From: Pontibacter cellulosilyticus
Lineage (GTDB): Bacteria; Bacteroidota; Bacteroidia; Cytophagales; Hymenobacteraceae
Assembly (NCBI RefSeq): GCF_014306105.1
Contig: NZ_JACRVF010000005.1
Coordinates: forward strand, 372,001-436,000
Reading direction: 5' to 3'
Length of the DNA stretch: 64,000 nt
Every line of letters begins with the position of its first letter. Within the stretch, counting starts at the first letter, position 1. Position numbers and translations under genes: made by a program. Below the pieces are notes generated by a model. That model did no database searches. It worked only from the letters and a program-made list of their open reading frames with translations, and was not told the DNA's origin. This document shows, one piece after another, positions 43,022 to 51,806 of this stretch.

Positions 43022-43645
43022 ATGGAAGCAGTATTGAGCAGAAAAGAACAAATCGAAAGAACAGCTACGGCGCTTTTTAAGACAAAAGGCTTTTCGGCTA
43101 CGTCGATGCGTGATTTAGCCAATGCACTTGGCATTGAGGCGGCCAGCATCTACTCGCATATCAAATCTAAAGAAGAAATTCTGCAGCGGGTTTGTTTCAG
43201 AATGGCGCAGGAGTTCTTTGATGCCTTGGATGCTGCTGAAAGTATAAATGGCACAGCAACGGAGCGATTACAGCGCGCTATTGCAGCCCACGTACAGGTG
43301 CTTACTAACAATACAGCTGCCTCAGCGGTTTTCCTGCACGAATGGCGCCACCTGAGCGAGCCACACCTGACAGAGTATCTTGCCCTGCGCGATAAGTATG
43401 AGAGCCGCTTTAGGGACATAATTCAGGAAGGCATTAACAGCGGCGAGTTCGCTGTACCCGACGAAAAATTTGCTACCCTGATGATTTTCTCAGGCCTTAA
43501 CTGGATTCACACCTGGTACAAGCCAGATGGCAAAATGAAACCAGAGGAAATTGCAGTCAACCTGTCGGCCATGCTACTGACGGGCTTAAACAACACACAG
43601 ACTAACTTATCGGTTAAACCGATACACCTTAATATACCTAACTAA
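43022..43645 (+). CDS. paaR: TetR-family repressor of phenylacetate genes (PaaR-like)
   Basis: A 207-residue TetR-type regulator: N-terminal helix-turn-helix (FKTKGFSATSMRDLANALGIEAASIYSHIKSKEEIL, ~19-54) and a C-terminal ligand domain of the fatty-acid/acyl-CoA-sensing type. It directly precedes paaABCD and has a perfect PaaR-type operator in its own promoter. The expected inducer is phenylacetyl-CoA, by analogy with the Thermus protein. A hairpin follows the gene before paaA. Confidence 0.85.
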   Translation: MEAVLSRKEQIERTATALFKTKGFSATSMRDLANALGIEAASIYSHIKSKEEILQRVCFRMAQEFFDALDAAESINGTATERLQRAIAAHVQVLTNNTAASAVFLHEWRHLSEPHLTEYLALRDKYESRFRDIIQEGINSGEFAVPDEKFATLMIFSGLNWIHTWYKPDGKMKPEEIAVNLSAMLLTGLNNTQTNLSVKPIHLNIPN

Positions 43646-43656
43646 ACTAACTAACC

Positions 43657-43684
43657 GCCGGGCTGGTAACGCGGCCCGGCACCT
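43657..43684 (+). terminator. Weak hairpin between paaR and paaA
   Basis: GCCGGGC (43657-43663) pairs with GCCCGGC (43674-43680), followed by ACCTTTT. The T run is short, so it may be a partial terminator or attenuator setting the ratio of regulator to catabolic genes. No clear promoter was found between it and paaA. Confidence 0.5.
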
Positions 43685-43712
43685 TTTACTGAACCTTTAA
43701 ACTATAGATATT

Positions 43713-44699
43713 ATGTACGGAGGAGGAAACGTTTTTGAAGCCACCAAGTTCGACAACCTGCAGAGCGAAGATCCTGTAAAGTTGGCCGAATTTGAGGCAC
43801 GCATTGCACGCGGCGAAAAGATTGAGCCGACTGACTGGATGCCTGAGCTTTACCGCAAGCAGCTGATCAGAATGATTGAGCAGCATGCACATTCTGAAAT
43901 TATCGGTGCACTACCGGAAGGTACTTGGATTACCCGTGCTCCTGGCTTCCGCCGCAAAATGGCGCAGATGGCTAAGGTGCAGGACGAGGTAGGCCACGCG
44001 CAGCTTTTATACTCTGCCGCAGAGACCTTAGGTAAATCACGTGAGCAAATGCTGACGGACCTAATCAACGGTAAATCAAAGTATTCTAACGTATTTAACT
44101 ATCCTGCCTTTACCTGGGCAGACTCTAACATCATCTCCTGGCTGATTGATGCGGGTGCGATTGTAAACCAGATGGCGAATGCCAAAGGTTCTTACGGTCC
44201 TTACTCACGTGCGCTGGAGCGTATTTGTGCTGAGGAGGCTTTTCACCTGAAGTATGGCCATGATGCCGTGGTACACATGGCAACCGGTACACCAAAGCAG
44301 CGCGAAATGATTCAGGCTGCACTTAACCGCTGGTGGCCACCAATCATGACCTTCTTCGGACCGTCTGATAAAATGAGTACGCACACTGAAACGCTGATGC
44401 GTTGGAAAGTGAAAATGGCCTCTAACGATGAGTGCCGTCAGCAGTTCCTGGACATGTACGTACCGAAGATATGGGAGCTTGGTTTAACTGTTCCGGACCC
44501 GAAGCTGAAGAAAAATCAGGAAACTGGTCAGTGGGAATACACAGAGCCAGATTGGGATGAGTTTAAGCGTGTAATCAACGGTGATGGCCCTTGCAACGCT
44601 GAACGCTTGGCTGTACGTCGTACTGCCGAGGAGCGTGGTGCCTGGGTACGCAGAGCCCTGCTCAACCCGAAAGCAAAATACGTGAAGCCACTAGCCTAA
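43713..44699 (+). CDS. paaA: 1,2-phenylacetyl-CoA epoxidase subunit PaaA
   Basis: Catalytic di-iron subunit of the ring-epoxidising monooxygenase, 328 residues. Carboxylate/histidine iron ligands are visible in [20 protein letters not shown] (ExxH) and [14 protein letters not shown] (ExxH). Length and ends ([11 protein letters not shown]) are standard. It begins the paaABCD operon; paaB follows after 12 bases. Confidence 0.95.
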   Translation: MYGGGNVFEATKFDNLQSEDPVKLAEFEARIARGEKIEPTDWMPELYRKQLIRMIEQHAHSEIIGALPEGTWITRAPGFRRKMAQMAKVQDEVGHAQLLYSAAETLGKSREQMLTDLINGKSKYSNVFNYPAFTWADSNIISWLIDAGAIVNQMANAKGSYGPYSRALERICAEEAFHLKYGHDAVVHMATGTPKQREMIQAALNRWWPPIMTFFGPSDKMSTHTETLMRWKVKMASNDECRQQFLDMYVPKIWELGLTVPDPKLKKNQETGQWEYTEPDWDEFKRVINGDGPCNAERLAVRRTAEERGAWVRRALLNPKAKYVKPLA

Positions 44700-44711
44700 G
44701 GATATAAAACT

Positions 44712-45350
44712 ATGAGCTTAAAGTCACTTGACCCGAGAGTAACCCGACTGAATCTGCCGGAAGGCGAAGTGCCACCGATGGAGGAAAAGCCAGAGCTGGA
44801 TCAGTTTGAAACATATGAAGCCTTCCATCAAAAGAAAGAAGGCGCTGCCCATACTTACGTTGGACCTGTACATGCCCCGAACGAGGATGTAGCCTTCCTG
44901 TTTGCGAAAGAGCAGTATAGCCGCCGTTTCCCGTGTGTTGGCCTTTGGATCGTGCGCACTGAGAATATTCAGGTAACGCCTTATGGCAACGATGGCGAGA
45001 ACGTGTATGACATGCTGCGCATTGAAGAGCCGGCTGAGCGTACTGAGCAGCCGGAGCCTTATGAGATCTTCCATCTGAAGAAGCGTGGCAAAGCGCATAC
45101 TCATGCAGGCCGCATAATGGCAACCTCATACCTGGGAGCCCTGCAGGAAGCGAAGCAGCAATTCGGTGATAAAGGCCCTATCGTTAATGTATGGATAGCA
45201 AAATCGAAAGATGTGCTGCAATCTGCGGAAGAGGACAAGGACATGTGGACTACTATTCCGGAGAAGAAGTACCGCGAAGCCATTGCCTACAAAGTGATGG
45301 ACAAGATCACGAAGTATAAAGAAGAGAATAAACCTACAACTGCCCAATAA
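44712..45350 (+). CDS. paaB: 1,2-phenylacetyl-CoA epoxidase subunit PaaB, internally duplicated
   Basis: Bridging subunit of the epoxidase, but 212 residues instead of the usual ~95. Two PaaB units are seen: residues 35-86 (YEAFHQKKEGAAHTYVG...VGLWIVRTENI) and 117-168 (YEIFHLKKRGKAHTHAG...VNVWIAKSKDV), aligned without gaps over the core and sharing YExFHxKKxGxAHTxxG. PaaB dimers bridge PaaAC units in E. coli, so a fused tandem could act as a covalent dimer. Its stop overlaps the paaC start by one base (TAATG). Confidence 0.92.
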   Translation: MSLKSLDPRVTRLNLPEGEVPPMEEKPELDQFETYEAFHQKKEGAAHTYVGPVHAPNEDVAFLFAKEQYSRRFPCVGLWIVRTENIQVTPYGNDGENVYDMLRIEEPAERTEQPEPYEIFHLKKRGKAHTHAGRIMATSYLGALQEAKQQFGDKGPIVNVWIAKSKDVLQSAEEDKDMWTTIPEKKYREAIAYKVMDKITKYKEENKPTTAQ

Positions 45351-46105
45351 TGAACGAGCAAGCGATAAAAGACCTGTTATACAAACTGGCAGACGACCAG
45401 CTTATACTTGGCCACCGCAACTCTGAGTGGACCGGCTTCGGCCCGATACTGGAGGAGGACATTGCTTTCTCGTCGATGGCTCAGGATAAGATTGGACACA
45501 GCCTGGCATTTTATACGTTGCTGCAGGAGCTTGGTGAAGCAGAGCCAGATACGGTTGCCTTTACCCGAAATGCCAACCAGTTCCATAACAGCCAGCTGGT
45601 GGAGTTGCCAAACGGAGAGTATGATTTTAGCCTGATCCGTCACTTTTTGTACGACAACGCTGAGATCATCCGCTTCGAGATGCTTTCGCAGTCCAGATAC
45701 GAGCCGATTGTTAAAGTAGCTACCAAACTGAAAGGCGAAGTAAAATACCATGTGCTGCACGCCAACACCTGGATCAAGAATCTGGGTTCATCTACTGAAG
45801 AAGCCATACTTCGTTTACAATCTGCTTTGAGTGAGGCATTACCTTATGCGCTGGGCATGTTCGAGAAATCGAAGTATGAGCAGGAATTGATTGATGCTGG
45901 TGTTTACGCTGGCGAAGAAGCCGTAAAAGCCGAATGGCTGAAGCGCATTCAGGCGGTGATAGAAAAAACCGAACTGAAAATGCCTGACTTGGAAAGTATA
46001 ACTCCTAAGTTCGGCGGACGCTACGGCGAGCACACTGAGCACCTGCAGCCGCTGCTGGACGAAATGGCTGAAGTATTTAAAATTGACCCTACTGCTGAGT
46101 GGTAG
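45350..46105 (+). CDS. paaC: 1,2-phenylacetyl-CoA epoxidase subunit PaaC
   Basis: Structural partner of PaaA, 251 residues, ferritin-like helical fold. Family segments LADDQLILGHRNSEWTGFGPILEEDIAFSSMAQDKIGHS and GGRYGEHTEHLQPLLDEM are present. It overlaps paaB by one base and precedes paaD by nine, so stoichiometric co-translation is expected. Confidence 0.95.
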   Translation: MNEQAIKDLLYKLADDQLILGHRNSEWTGFGPILEEDIAFSSMAQDKIGHSLAFYTLLQELGEAEPDTVAFTRNANQFHNSQLVELPNGEYDFSLIRHFLYDNAEIIRFEMLSQSRYEPIVKVATKLKGEVKYHVLHANTWIKNLGSSTEEAILRLQSALSEALPYALGMFEKSKYEQELIDAGVYAGEEAVKAEWLKRIQAVIEKTELKMPDLESITPKFGGRYGEHTEHLQPLLDEMAEVFKIDPTAEW

Positions 46106-46114
46106 AATAACTTA

Positions 46115-46600
46115 ATGGAGCTAACCAAAGAAAACATATTAACCCTACTGGGGGAGGTAAAAGACCCTGAGATACCGGTATTGTCGCTGGTGGACTTGGG
46201 GGTGATCACGGGTGTGGAGATATCGGAAGATGACCACGTAACCGTGAACATGACGCCAACTTTTGCCGGTTGCCCTGCCATGGACTACATGAAGAAAGAT
46301 GTAGAACGCACACTGGAGAAACATGGCATCAGCAAGTATACGGTTAATATGACTTTCGATAAGCCTTGGGATAGCAACAAACTATCTGAGAAAGGACGGC
46401 AGCATTTAAAAGAGTTCGGCCTGGCCCCGCCGCCAAAGTATGACCTTATACTTGATCTGGATATTCTGGAGCACGTAAAATGCCCGTACTGCGATAGCGA
46501 GAACACAGATTTACGAACGCCTTTCGGTCCTACCCTTTGCCGCTCCATGCACTATTGCAACGATTGCAAGCAGATGTTTGAGCAGTTTAAGCCACTCTAA
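46115..46600 (+). CDS. paaD: Phenylacetate degradation protein PaaD (MIP18/DUF59 with zinc ribbon)
   Basis: Iron-sulfur assembly factor for the epoxidase, 161 residues. The DUF59/MIP18 domain (EVKDPEIPVLSLVDLGVI...PTFAGCPAMDYM) is followed by a C-terminal four-cysteine zinc ribbon (CPYCDSE...HYCNDCKQMF), the PaaD layout. It ends the plus-strand paa operon at a strong terminator; the reductase subunit paaE is not here but at 50451-51539 on the other strand. Confidence 0.93.
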   Translation: MELTKENILTLLGEVKDPEIPVLSLVDLGVITGVEISEDDHVTVNMTPTFAGCPAMDYMKKDVERTLEKHGISKYTVNMTFDKPWDSNKLSEKGRQHLKEFGLAPPPKYDLILDLDILEHVKCPYCDSENTDLRTPFGPTLCRSMHYCNDCKQMFEQFKPL

Positions 46601-46611
46601 CAAAAGTATAA

Positions 46612-46658
46612 ATAAAACAGATGCGCCTGCTATACGTTAGCAGGCGCATCTGTTTTAT
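46612..46658. terminator. Perfect 19-bp bidirectional terminator after paaD
   Basis: The arms 46612-46630 and 46640-46658 are fully complementary (GATGCGCCTGC core) around a nine-base loop, with A/T-rich feet on both sides. An AAGTATA heptamer (46605-46611) abuts the left arm. Confidence 0.9.
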
Positions 46659-46676
46659 AGTATAAGTGGCACTATC

Positions 46677-47483
46677 TTACTTACTCTGATTATCTCCTAA
46701 GTATAACCCGCAGCCGGTGTAAACTTCTCCATTGGCAGTAATACGTACGGTATAAGGCCTCTCCTTACCAGACATCGCGTCGGCACAAGTTTCCTGAGTT
46801 AGCTCAATTTCTAGACTGCCATCACCTGTTGTAGCACGATAGCTGGTGATACGTCCTTTAGATGTGGGGGCGGGCGTTTTAGCTTGCAGCATCACTGTCT
46901 CTTCCGGTCTTGTTTTAAACAGCATCTGGTTTTCTTTATCAATCTCCAGCACCCAGCTTGGGTTATGGCCTGTAGCTACAAAATCTACTCCTATTTTGCG
47001 ACTATCTTCCCAAAAGCGCGGATCATCTTCTGCCAAACCAGCACTTCTCTTTAAACTATACTGTGCCTGCAGGTCCTGGTTAATCGGCTTACCTGCTAAG
47101 TCTAAGGCACGAAGTTCACCGGCTGTTGACAGGGAGAAACGGGTTCGTGCCGCCTCATCTCCACTTAGCTCAATAATCCCGTCCGTTACACTCCAGGTAC
47201 CGATTCGTGTAACAGGCTCACCGGGCTGGTCCTCGTAAATTACCCGTTCCTCAAAGTTGTAATTGTCCATCAGCACCAGGTCATAGGTATAGCCACGGCA
47301 ACCGGGACAAGGTATAAACCCATGCCATGTTCCGATGACATCATTCGGAGCTACCTCTGTACTTACCAAAACAGCCTCAGTATCTTCCCAGTCTTCAACG
47401 TCCATCTGTGAGTTTCTGGAGCAGGAGGCAAAGCTACCCCACAGTACCAACCAAACCCAAAGTACTATATTTCGTCTTTTCAT
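46677..47483 (-). CDS. Lipoprotein with NlpE-like and COG3650-like domains
   Basis: A 268-residue lipoprotein (lipobox region LWGSFASCS, Cys ~21). The first half resembles the copper-responsive NlpE N-domain: GTWHGFIPCPGCRGYTYDLVL with its CxxC, then IGTWSVTDGIIELSG. The second half (VDFVATGHNPSWVLEI...YTVRITANGEVYTGCGLYLG) is a domain shared with the next upstream lipoprotein at 47592-48392. NlpE senses surface or copper stress in E. coli; the role here is not established. Separate promoters are likely, given the terminator at 47537-47565. Confidence 0.75.
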   Translation of the reverse strand: MKRRNIVLWVWLVLWGSFASCSRNSQMDVEDWEDTEAVLVSTEVAPNDVIGTWHGFIPCPGCRGYTYDLVLMDNYNFEERVIYEDQPGEPVTRIGTWSVTDGIIELSGDEAARTRFSLSTAGELRALDLAGKPINQDLQAQYSLKRSAGLAEDDPRFWEDSRKIGVDFVATGHNPSWVLEIDKENQMLFKTRPEETVMLQAKTPAPTSKGRITSYRATTGDGSLEIELTQETCADAMSGKERPYTVRITANGEVYTGCGLYLGDNQSK

Positions 47484-47536
47484 AGTATGTAGTACGACTC
47501 AAGTATATCCTCCGTTCATACTTTACCACACCTAAA

Positions 47537-47565
47537 ACAAAAAGCCCCGCAGTTATTACGGGGCT
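47537..47565 (-). terminator. Terminator of the META-domain lipoprotein gene
   Basis: AGCCCCG (47543-47549) pairs with CGGGGCT (47559-47565); on the minus strand the stem is followed by TTTTGTTTT. It lies between the two tandem lipoprotein genes, isolating them. Confidence 0.8.
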
Positions 47566-47591
47566 CTCTTGCTGATAGCTTTAAATTTTAG

Positions 47592-48392
47592 TTACTGCTT
47601 TAAAAGTACCACCTCGTTCCTGTCTTGGAACAGCAGCAGTTTGCCCTCTATAATTCTGTATGCAATTTCTGACTTGTTTAGCAATTCGAGCAGCTCATTT
47701 TCAATACCCATGTCCGGGCAGGCCATACGGGTTACAGCGATAGCACCAAAGTGAAGCTTATTACGTTTTGCATCCAAACTACCTGATATATTGTTACAGC
47801 CTACATTTCCTGATACTCTCTTGTCGGCTAAGGAGAAGCTCAGGTACGGCTTTTTCTCACCTGTAACTTCTTTACCGTTCAGTTGCACCACCGTCCATTT
47901 GCCATCTAACCTGGTATCGCTGAGGTAGCTTCCGCAGCCTTTGTACTCATCTTTACCATACTGCACTATTACAGTATAAGGCAGCTTTTTGCCGGTTACA
48001 GCATCCAGACAATCTTCGCGCAGTAGCTTTAAAACAAACTTGCCTTTAGACGTGTCTGCAAAATAGCTTACATTTTCACCTTCATTAAGCTCTGCAACTA
48101 CTGACGTCGGAACTTTTATACTTCCATCTTCAGGACTCGAAGTTTTAAAGTCAAATAATGCATCTCCGTGAATGCCCAGCGTCCAGGAAGGCTCTATACC
48201 GGAGGCTGCAAAATCGACCCCTTGTTCATACTTCTCCTGTAATGTCTTGGGGCTGTTGTTTTCAGGCTCTTCAGCAAGAGTAGTAGCCTGTGATGTGTTT
48301 TCCTGGTTTGTTACAGCTTTCCTGGATGCACAAGAGCCAGAGAATAAAAACAGGAGTAAGCTGGGTGCAATAAATAAGTATGATTTAAACAT
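47592..48392 (-). CDS. META/HslJ-domain lipoprotein with COG3650-like domain
   Basis: A 266-residue lipoprotein (LFLFSGSCASRK, Cys ~21). The first domain (~55-150: VDFAASGIEPSWTLGIHG...YTVIVQYGKDEYKGCGSYLSD) matches the second half of the neighbouring lipoprotein at 46677-47483. The C-terminal domain is META/HslJ-like (LDGKWTVVQLNGKEV...GNVGCNNISGSL...TRMACPDM). HslJ-type domains are linked to heat shock and novobiocin resistance in E. coli; no specific role can be assigned here. Confidence 0.78.
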   Translation of the reverse strand: MFKSYLFIAPSLLLFLFSGSCASRKAVTNQENTSQATTLAEEPENNSPKTLQEKYEQGVDFAASGIEPSWTLGIHGDALFDFKTSSPEDGSIKVPTSVVAELNEGENVSYFADTSKGKFVLKLLREDCLDAVTGKKLPYTVIVQYGKDEYKGCGSYLSDTRLDGKWTVVQLNGKEVTGEKKPYLSFSLADKRVSGNVGCNNISGSLDAKRNKLHFGAIAVTRMACPDMGIENELLELLNKSEIAYRIIEGKLLLFQDRNEVVLLKQ

Positions 48393-48544
48393 TGTTTTTA
48401 GATGATCATGCTATTAACAAAATGGGTATTTGGCAAGCATATGTATTAACTCTATCTGCTACAGCAATACTGTTACTCATCAAACTTACTGTATAATACC
48501 TTTGCTAAAAGAGTAAACCCATACTTATTTCTTGCACAAATGTA

Positions 48545-48585
48545 AAAAGCCCCTCTGCCACAATTAGTGCAGCAACGGGGCTTTT
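48545..48585 (-). terminator. Terminator of the M3 peptidase gene
   Basis: AAAAGCCCC (48545-48553) and GGGGCTTTT (48577-48585) pair, with an inner CTGC/GCAG stem. On the minus strand it ends in a T run, 20 bases past the stop of the peptidase gene. Confidence 0.8.
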
Positions 48586-48604
48586 GTATATATTAAACAG
48601 GCAG

Positions 48605-50341
48605 TTATATCTTAGCCATTTCCTCCTTTACAAAGTCAGCCAGGCTTTTGATATAGTTCGTACTGAAGTCGAATTTAATACCGGCTGCTTCGTACACCTC
48701 ACTAATAGACACAGTATAGCCCAAGCTTAAGGCACGCTTGTATGCATCAAGACCTTCCGCAGGATTTTCTTTGTAGTTTTTCCAGACGGCGATTGCACCC
48801 AACTGGGCCATGGCATACTCCACGTAGTAGAAAGGCACCTCATAAATATGCAGCTGCTTTTGCCACATAAACGGTTTATATTTTTCTATACCATCCCAGC
48901 TTACAATCTTGTGGTTGAACGACTCAAATATCTTCACCCACTCCTGCTGGCGCTCTTTCTGCGTCTGGTTTGGATGCTCGTAGATCCAATGCTGGAATTT
49001 ATCTATCGTAGCCACCCATGGAAATGTTTCTAACACGCTTTCAAGGTGCGTGCGCTTGGCTCGTCTCAGCTCATCCTCATCCTCGAAGAAGGAATCCCAG
49101 TAATCCATAGAAATCAATTCCATAGACATTGAGGCCAGCTCCGCAACTTCTGATGGTGGATGTTTGGCAGAGTTAAGGCGCAAATCCCGGGTTAAGAAAG
49201 AGTGAACGGCGTGGCCCCCTTCATGCAGCATAGTTATTACATCGCGCAGGCTCGAGGTGGCATTCATAAAGATGAATGGTACACCGATCTCATCCAGCGG
49301 GTAATTATACCCACCCGGAGCTTTGCCTTTTCTCGATTCCAGATCCAGGTGGCCCATCTCCCGCATAATTGCCAGGCAGTCGCCTAGGTAGGTATCGAGT
49401 TTATAAAACACCTGCACCGTTTTTTCCAGTAACTCCTCCCCTGTTTTAAATGGCTCTAATGGCTTTTTGCCGGTCGGATCAACATCTAGGTCCCAAGGGC
49501 GCAGTTCATCTACACCAAGCTGTTGCTTACGCTCTTCATCTATCTTTGTAAGCAAAGGAACAATAGTCTCCTTGATAGAAGTATGAAAATCGAAACAATC
49601 CTTAGGCGTATAGTCGAAGCGTCCCATAGCCGCAAACATAAAATCGCGGAAGTTATCGAAATCTGCATTTAAGGCAACCTGGTGGCGCAGTTTCAGCAGT
49701 TCATCAAACAGGTTATCTAACTTTTCGCGGTCTTCGTAACGGCGCTCCTGCACAGCACGCCAGGTTTCTTCACGCACAGATCGGTCTGTTTTTTTCAGGC
49801 GGTCTGCAGCACGTTGCAAGGTCATCTCCTCTCCGTCCAGCGTCACCGTCATGGCTCCTGAAATAGCTGCAAACTGCTGTTGTTTAGTGCTTATTTCTGT
49901 TTGTAGCGGTATATTTTCCTCTCTAAAAATTTCAAGCGCACGTTCTACCCCTCTCAAGTATATTCTATACTTTTCACGCTCTAATGCAGGCTCATACGGT
50001 GAGTGCATCAGCTTCAGGTTCAGCTCATGGTCTAGCGGCGCTATTTGGGGCTCAATCTCAGATACAAAATACTGGAAGGCCTTCGTGGTTTCCTCGTTCT
50101 GCGTATCGCAGGTCATCCGGATATAACGCCATCCCATTTCTTCCGACAACACACTTTCCAGTTCGCTGCGATCATACATCCACTTTTCCAACTCCTCAAC
50201 ACTGTTAATCTCCCTCGACTTCAGTTCTTCGAAGTATGGCGCAATAGTTTCCCACTTTTCAACTTTGAAGTCTTCGGATAAATAAGTGCGTTGTTTTCGT
50301 TTCGGTATACTTAAGGTTTTGGAGGCTGCGTTCATAGTCAC
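48605..50341 (-). CDS. M3-family oligoendopeptidase
   Basis: Zinc oligopeptidase of 578 residues (PepF/M3B type). The catalytic motif HEGGHAVHSF (HExxH) is near residue 375, with the third ligand in SMSMELISMDYW downstream. No signal peptide is seen, so a cytoplasmic role in peptide turnover is likely. It stands alone between two terminators, between the lipoproteins and paaE. Confidence 0.92.
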   Translation of the reverse strand: MTMNAASKTLSIPKRKQRTYLSEDFKVEKWETIAPYFEELKSREINSVEELEKWMYDRSELESVLSEEMGWRYIRMTCDTQNEETTKAFQYFVSEIEPQIAPLDHELNLKLMHSPYEPALEREKYRIYLRGVERALEIFREENIPLQTEISTKQQQFAAISGAMTVTLDGEEMTLQRAADRLKKTDRSVREETWRAVQERRYEDREKLDNLFDELLKLRHQVALNADFDNFRDFMFAAMGRFDYTPKDCFDFHTSIKETIVPLLTKIDEERKQQLGVDELRPWDLDVDPTGKKPLEPFKTGEELLEKTVQVFYKLDTYLGDCLAIMREMGHLDLESRKGKAPGGYNYPLDEIGVPFIFMNATSSLRDVITMLHEGGHAVHSFLTRDLRLNSAKHPPSEVAELASMSMELISMDYWDSFFEDEDELRRAKRTHLESVLETFPWVATIDKFQHWIYEHPNQTQKERQQEWVKIFESFNHKIVSWDGIEKYKPFMWQKQLHIYEVPFYYVEYAMAQLGAIAVWKNYKENPAEGLDAYKRALSLGYTVSISEVYEAAGIKFDFSTNYIKSLADFVKEEMAKI

Positions 50342-50392
50342 AAATACATTATAGAAAGGTAATATAGTTACTTCTTACGAAAGTGCAAAAAA

Positions 50393-50429
50393 AGAATAGA
50401 GCCACAATTAATTTATGTGACTCTATTCT
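50393..50429 (-). terminator. Terminator of paaE
   Basis: AGAATAGAGCCACA (50393-50406) and TGTGACTCTATTCT (50416-50429) pair over 14 bp with one G-T wobble. On the minus strand seven T follow (complement of the A run before 50393). It lies just past the paaE stop and before the M3 peptidase start. Confidence 0.85.
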
Positions 50430-50450
50430 ATGTACGTACGCTAAAAAGTA

Positions 50451-51539
50451 TTAACCGATCTCAATAACCACATTACTTGTTAACGGATGGCCTACGCAGT
50501 TTAGCACATATCCTTCCTCTAATTCGGCATCAGAAAGCCCTTCCCGCTCATCAAGGTGTACTTTTCCGCTCAGGCATTTGCCACGGCAGGCGGTGCAAAG
50601 CCCGGCTTGGCAAGAGTAAGGTAAGTCTACGTCCTGGTCCAAGGCAGCTTCCAGTATAGTCTGGTCTGGCTGTACCTCTACCTGGTATTCTGCCCCCTCA
50701 TATATGATGGTAACGGTTTGGGTTGTAATCTCACCGTCGTCTTCAGTAGCTAACACATCGCCGTGCTGAGCCGCTTGCTGTTGTTGCTCAATTAGCTTGT
50801 TGCTTACAAAGCTTTCCCTAAATATCCTGTCAGCAGGCACGTGCAGCACATCAAGCGCATGCCGCACTTCCTCCATCATTCCCTCCGGGCCGCACATATA
50901 GTACACCGCATTGTCCACTTTAGCCAACTGCAGACGCTCCAGTATTTTGATGATCAGGCTCTGGTTCATGCGGCCGCGGTTTTCACAGGCTTGCTTTGGC
51001 TGGCTGTAGATGTAGGCAACCTTTAAGCGACCGGCATACTGCGTCTCCAACGCTTGCAGTTGGTCCTTAAAAATAACAGAGTTCTCATCGGTGTTACCAT
51101 ACAGTAGCGTTACCTGGCTGTTTGGCTCCTCGCGTAGCACAGCCTTAAGTATAGACATAAGCGGTGTTATACCACTGCCTGCACCAAACAACAACACATG
51201 GCGCTGGTTATCCGGGGCACAGGTAAGACAGAAGTTGCCAATTGGCTGCATCACTTTAATTTCGTCGCCAACTTTGGCATTATCGAGCAGGTAATTGGAC
51301 ATTAAACCACCCGAAACGCGCTTTACTGTTACAGCAAGTCGTGGAGCTTCGTGTGGTGTGCTGCTAAGCGAGTAAGAGCGGCGTATTTCTTTTCCGTCTA
51401 TGTTCAGAATCAGGGTCAGAAACTGACCAGGCTTATAAGGTATGGCTTGTTTTTCGGGATGTTCGAAGTGAATGGTAATAGCATCTGAAGTCTCGTGGGT
51501 TATTTCTACTATCTTCAGATTTAAGTAAGGACTGCTCAT
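50451..51539 (-). CDS. paaE: 1,2-phenylacetyl-CoA epoxidase reductase subunit PaaE
   Basis: Reductase of 362 residues that feeds electrons to the PaaAC core. It contains an FAD domain (RRSYSLSS ~54), an NAD(P) domain (LFGAGSGITPLMSIL ~116; YYMCGPEGMM ~215) and a C-terminal plant-type [2Fe-2S] ferredoxin with CQAGLCTACRGKC (~309-321) and a final Cys near LNCVG. That order is diagnostic for PaaE. It is 3.9 kb from paaD and on the opposite strand; no PaaR operator was noticed upstream. Confidence 0.92.
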   Translation of the reverse strand: MSSPYLNLKIVEITHETSDAITIHFEHPEKQAIPYKPGQFLTLILNIDGKEIRRSYSLSSTPHEAPRLAVTVKRVSGGLMSNYLLDNAKVGDEIKVMQPIGNFCLTCAPDNQRHVLLFGAGSGITPLMSILKAVLREEPNSQVTLLYGNTDENSVIFKDQLQALETQYAGRLKVAYIYSQPKQACENRGRMNQSLIIKILERLQLAKVDNAVYYMCGPEGMMEEVRHALDVLHVPADRIFRESFVSNKLIEQQQQAAQHGDVLATEDDGEITTQTVTIIYEGAEYQVEVQPDQTILEAALDQDVDLPYSCQAGLCTACRGKCLSGKVHLDEREGLSDAELEEGYVLNCVGHPLTSNVVIEIG

Positions 51540-51688
51540 TTTGCTATGCTTTATCTCTTAAGAATTTGCTTTTAAACATTATTGAGAGTTGAAAGTTACG
51601 ATAATAAAGGCTCTTCTTTTAGGATGTCCTTCAAAAAATCAACATTCACTAAATTTTTTCGATATTTAATGTAATTAAATAAATATTA

Positions 51689-51722
51689 GTTGCAATTGAT
51701 ATAAAAAAAAGATGCACCTTTG
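51689..51722 (+). promoter_or_regulatory. Likely promoter of the HNH-AP2 gene
   Basis: GTTG (51689-51692), 22 bases, CACCTTTG (51715-51722), one mismatch from TAnnTTTG and a spacer slightly longer than usual. It implies transcription from about 51727 and a leader of about 80 bases. Confidence 0.45.
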
Positions 51723-51727
51723 TATTG

Positions 51728-51806
51728 TGCTTTCGAGCATCCCGACGATAGGCTTTACCCAAAGTCTCGCCGCCGCCCTTTGCAATTAAAACTATTGAAA
51801 ACAATA
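51728..51806 (+). other. Structured 5' leader of the HNH-AP2 gene
   Basis: An approximately 80-base untranslated stretch before the ATG at 51807 that is much more GC-rich than the surrounding intergenic DNA. GGCTTT (51751-51756) can pair with AAAGTC (51761-51766) over the loop ACCC, and CGAG (51734-51737) with CTCG (51766-51769). A cis-acting RNA element is possible; no known riboswitch was recognised. Confidence 0.35.

Noticed and set aside
43657..43684. Strong terminator isolating paaR from paaA
   Set aside because: The T tract is short and no promoter is evident before paaA, so read-through is likely; recorded as a weak hairpin instead.
51720..51806. Upstream start for the HNH-AP2 protein
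   Set aside because: The first codon would overlap the -7 element; the extension is basic and unstructured, and the ATG at 51807 fits the transcript.
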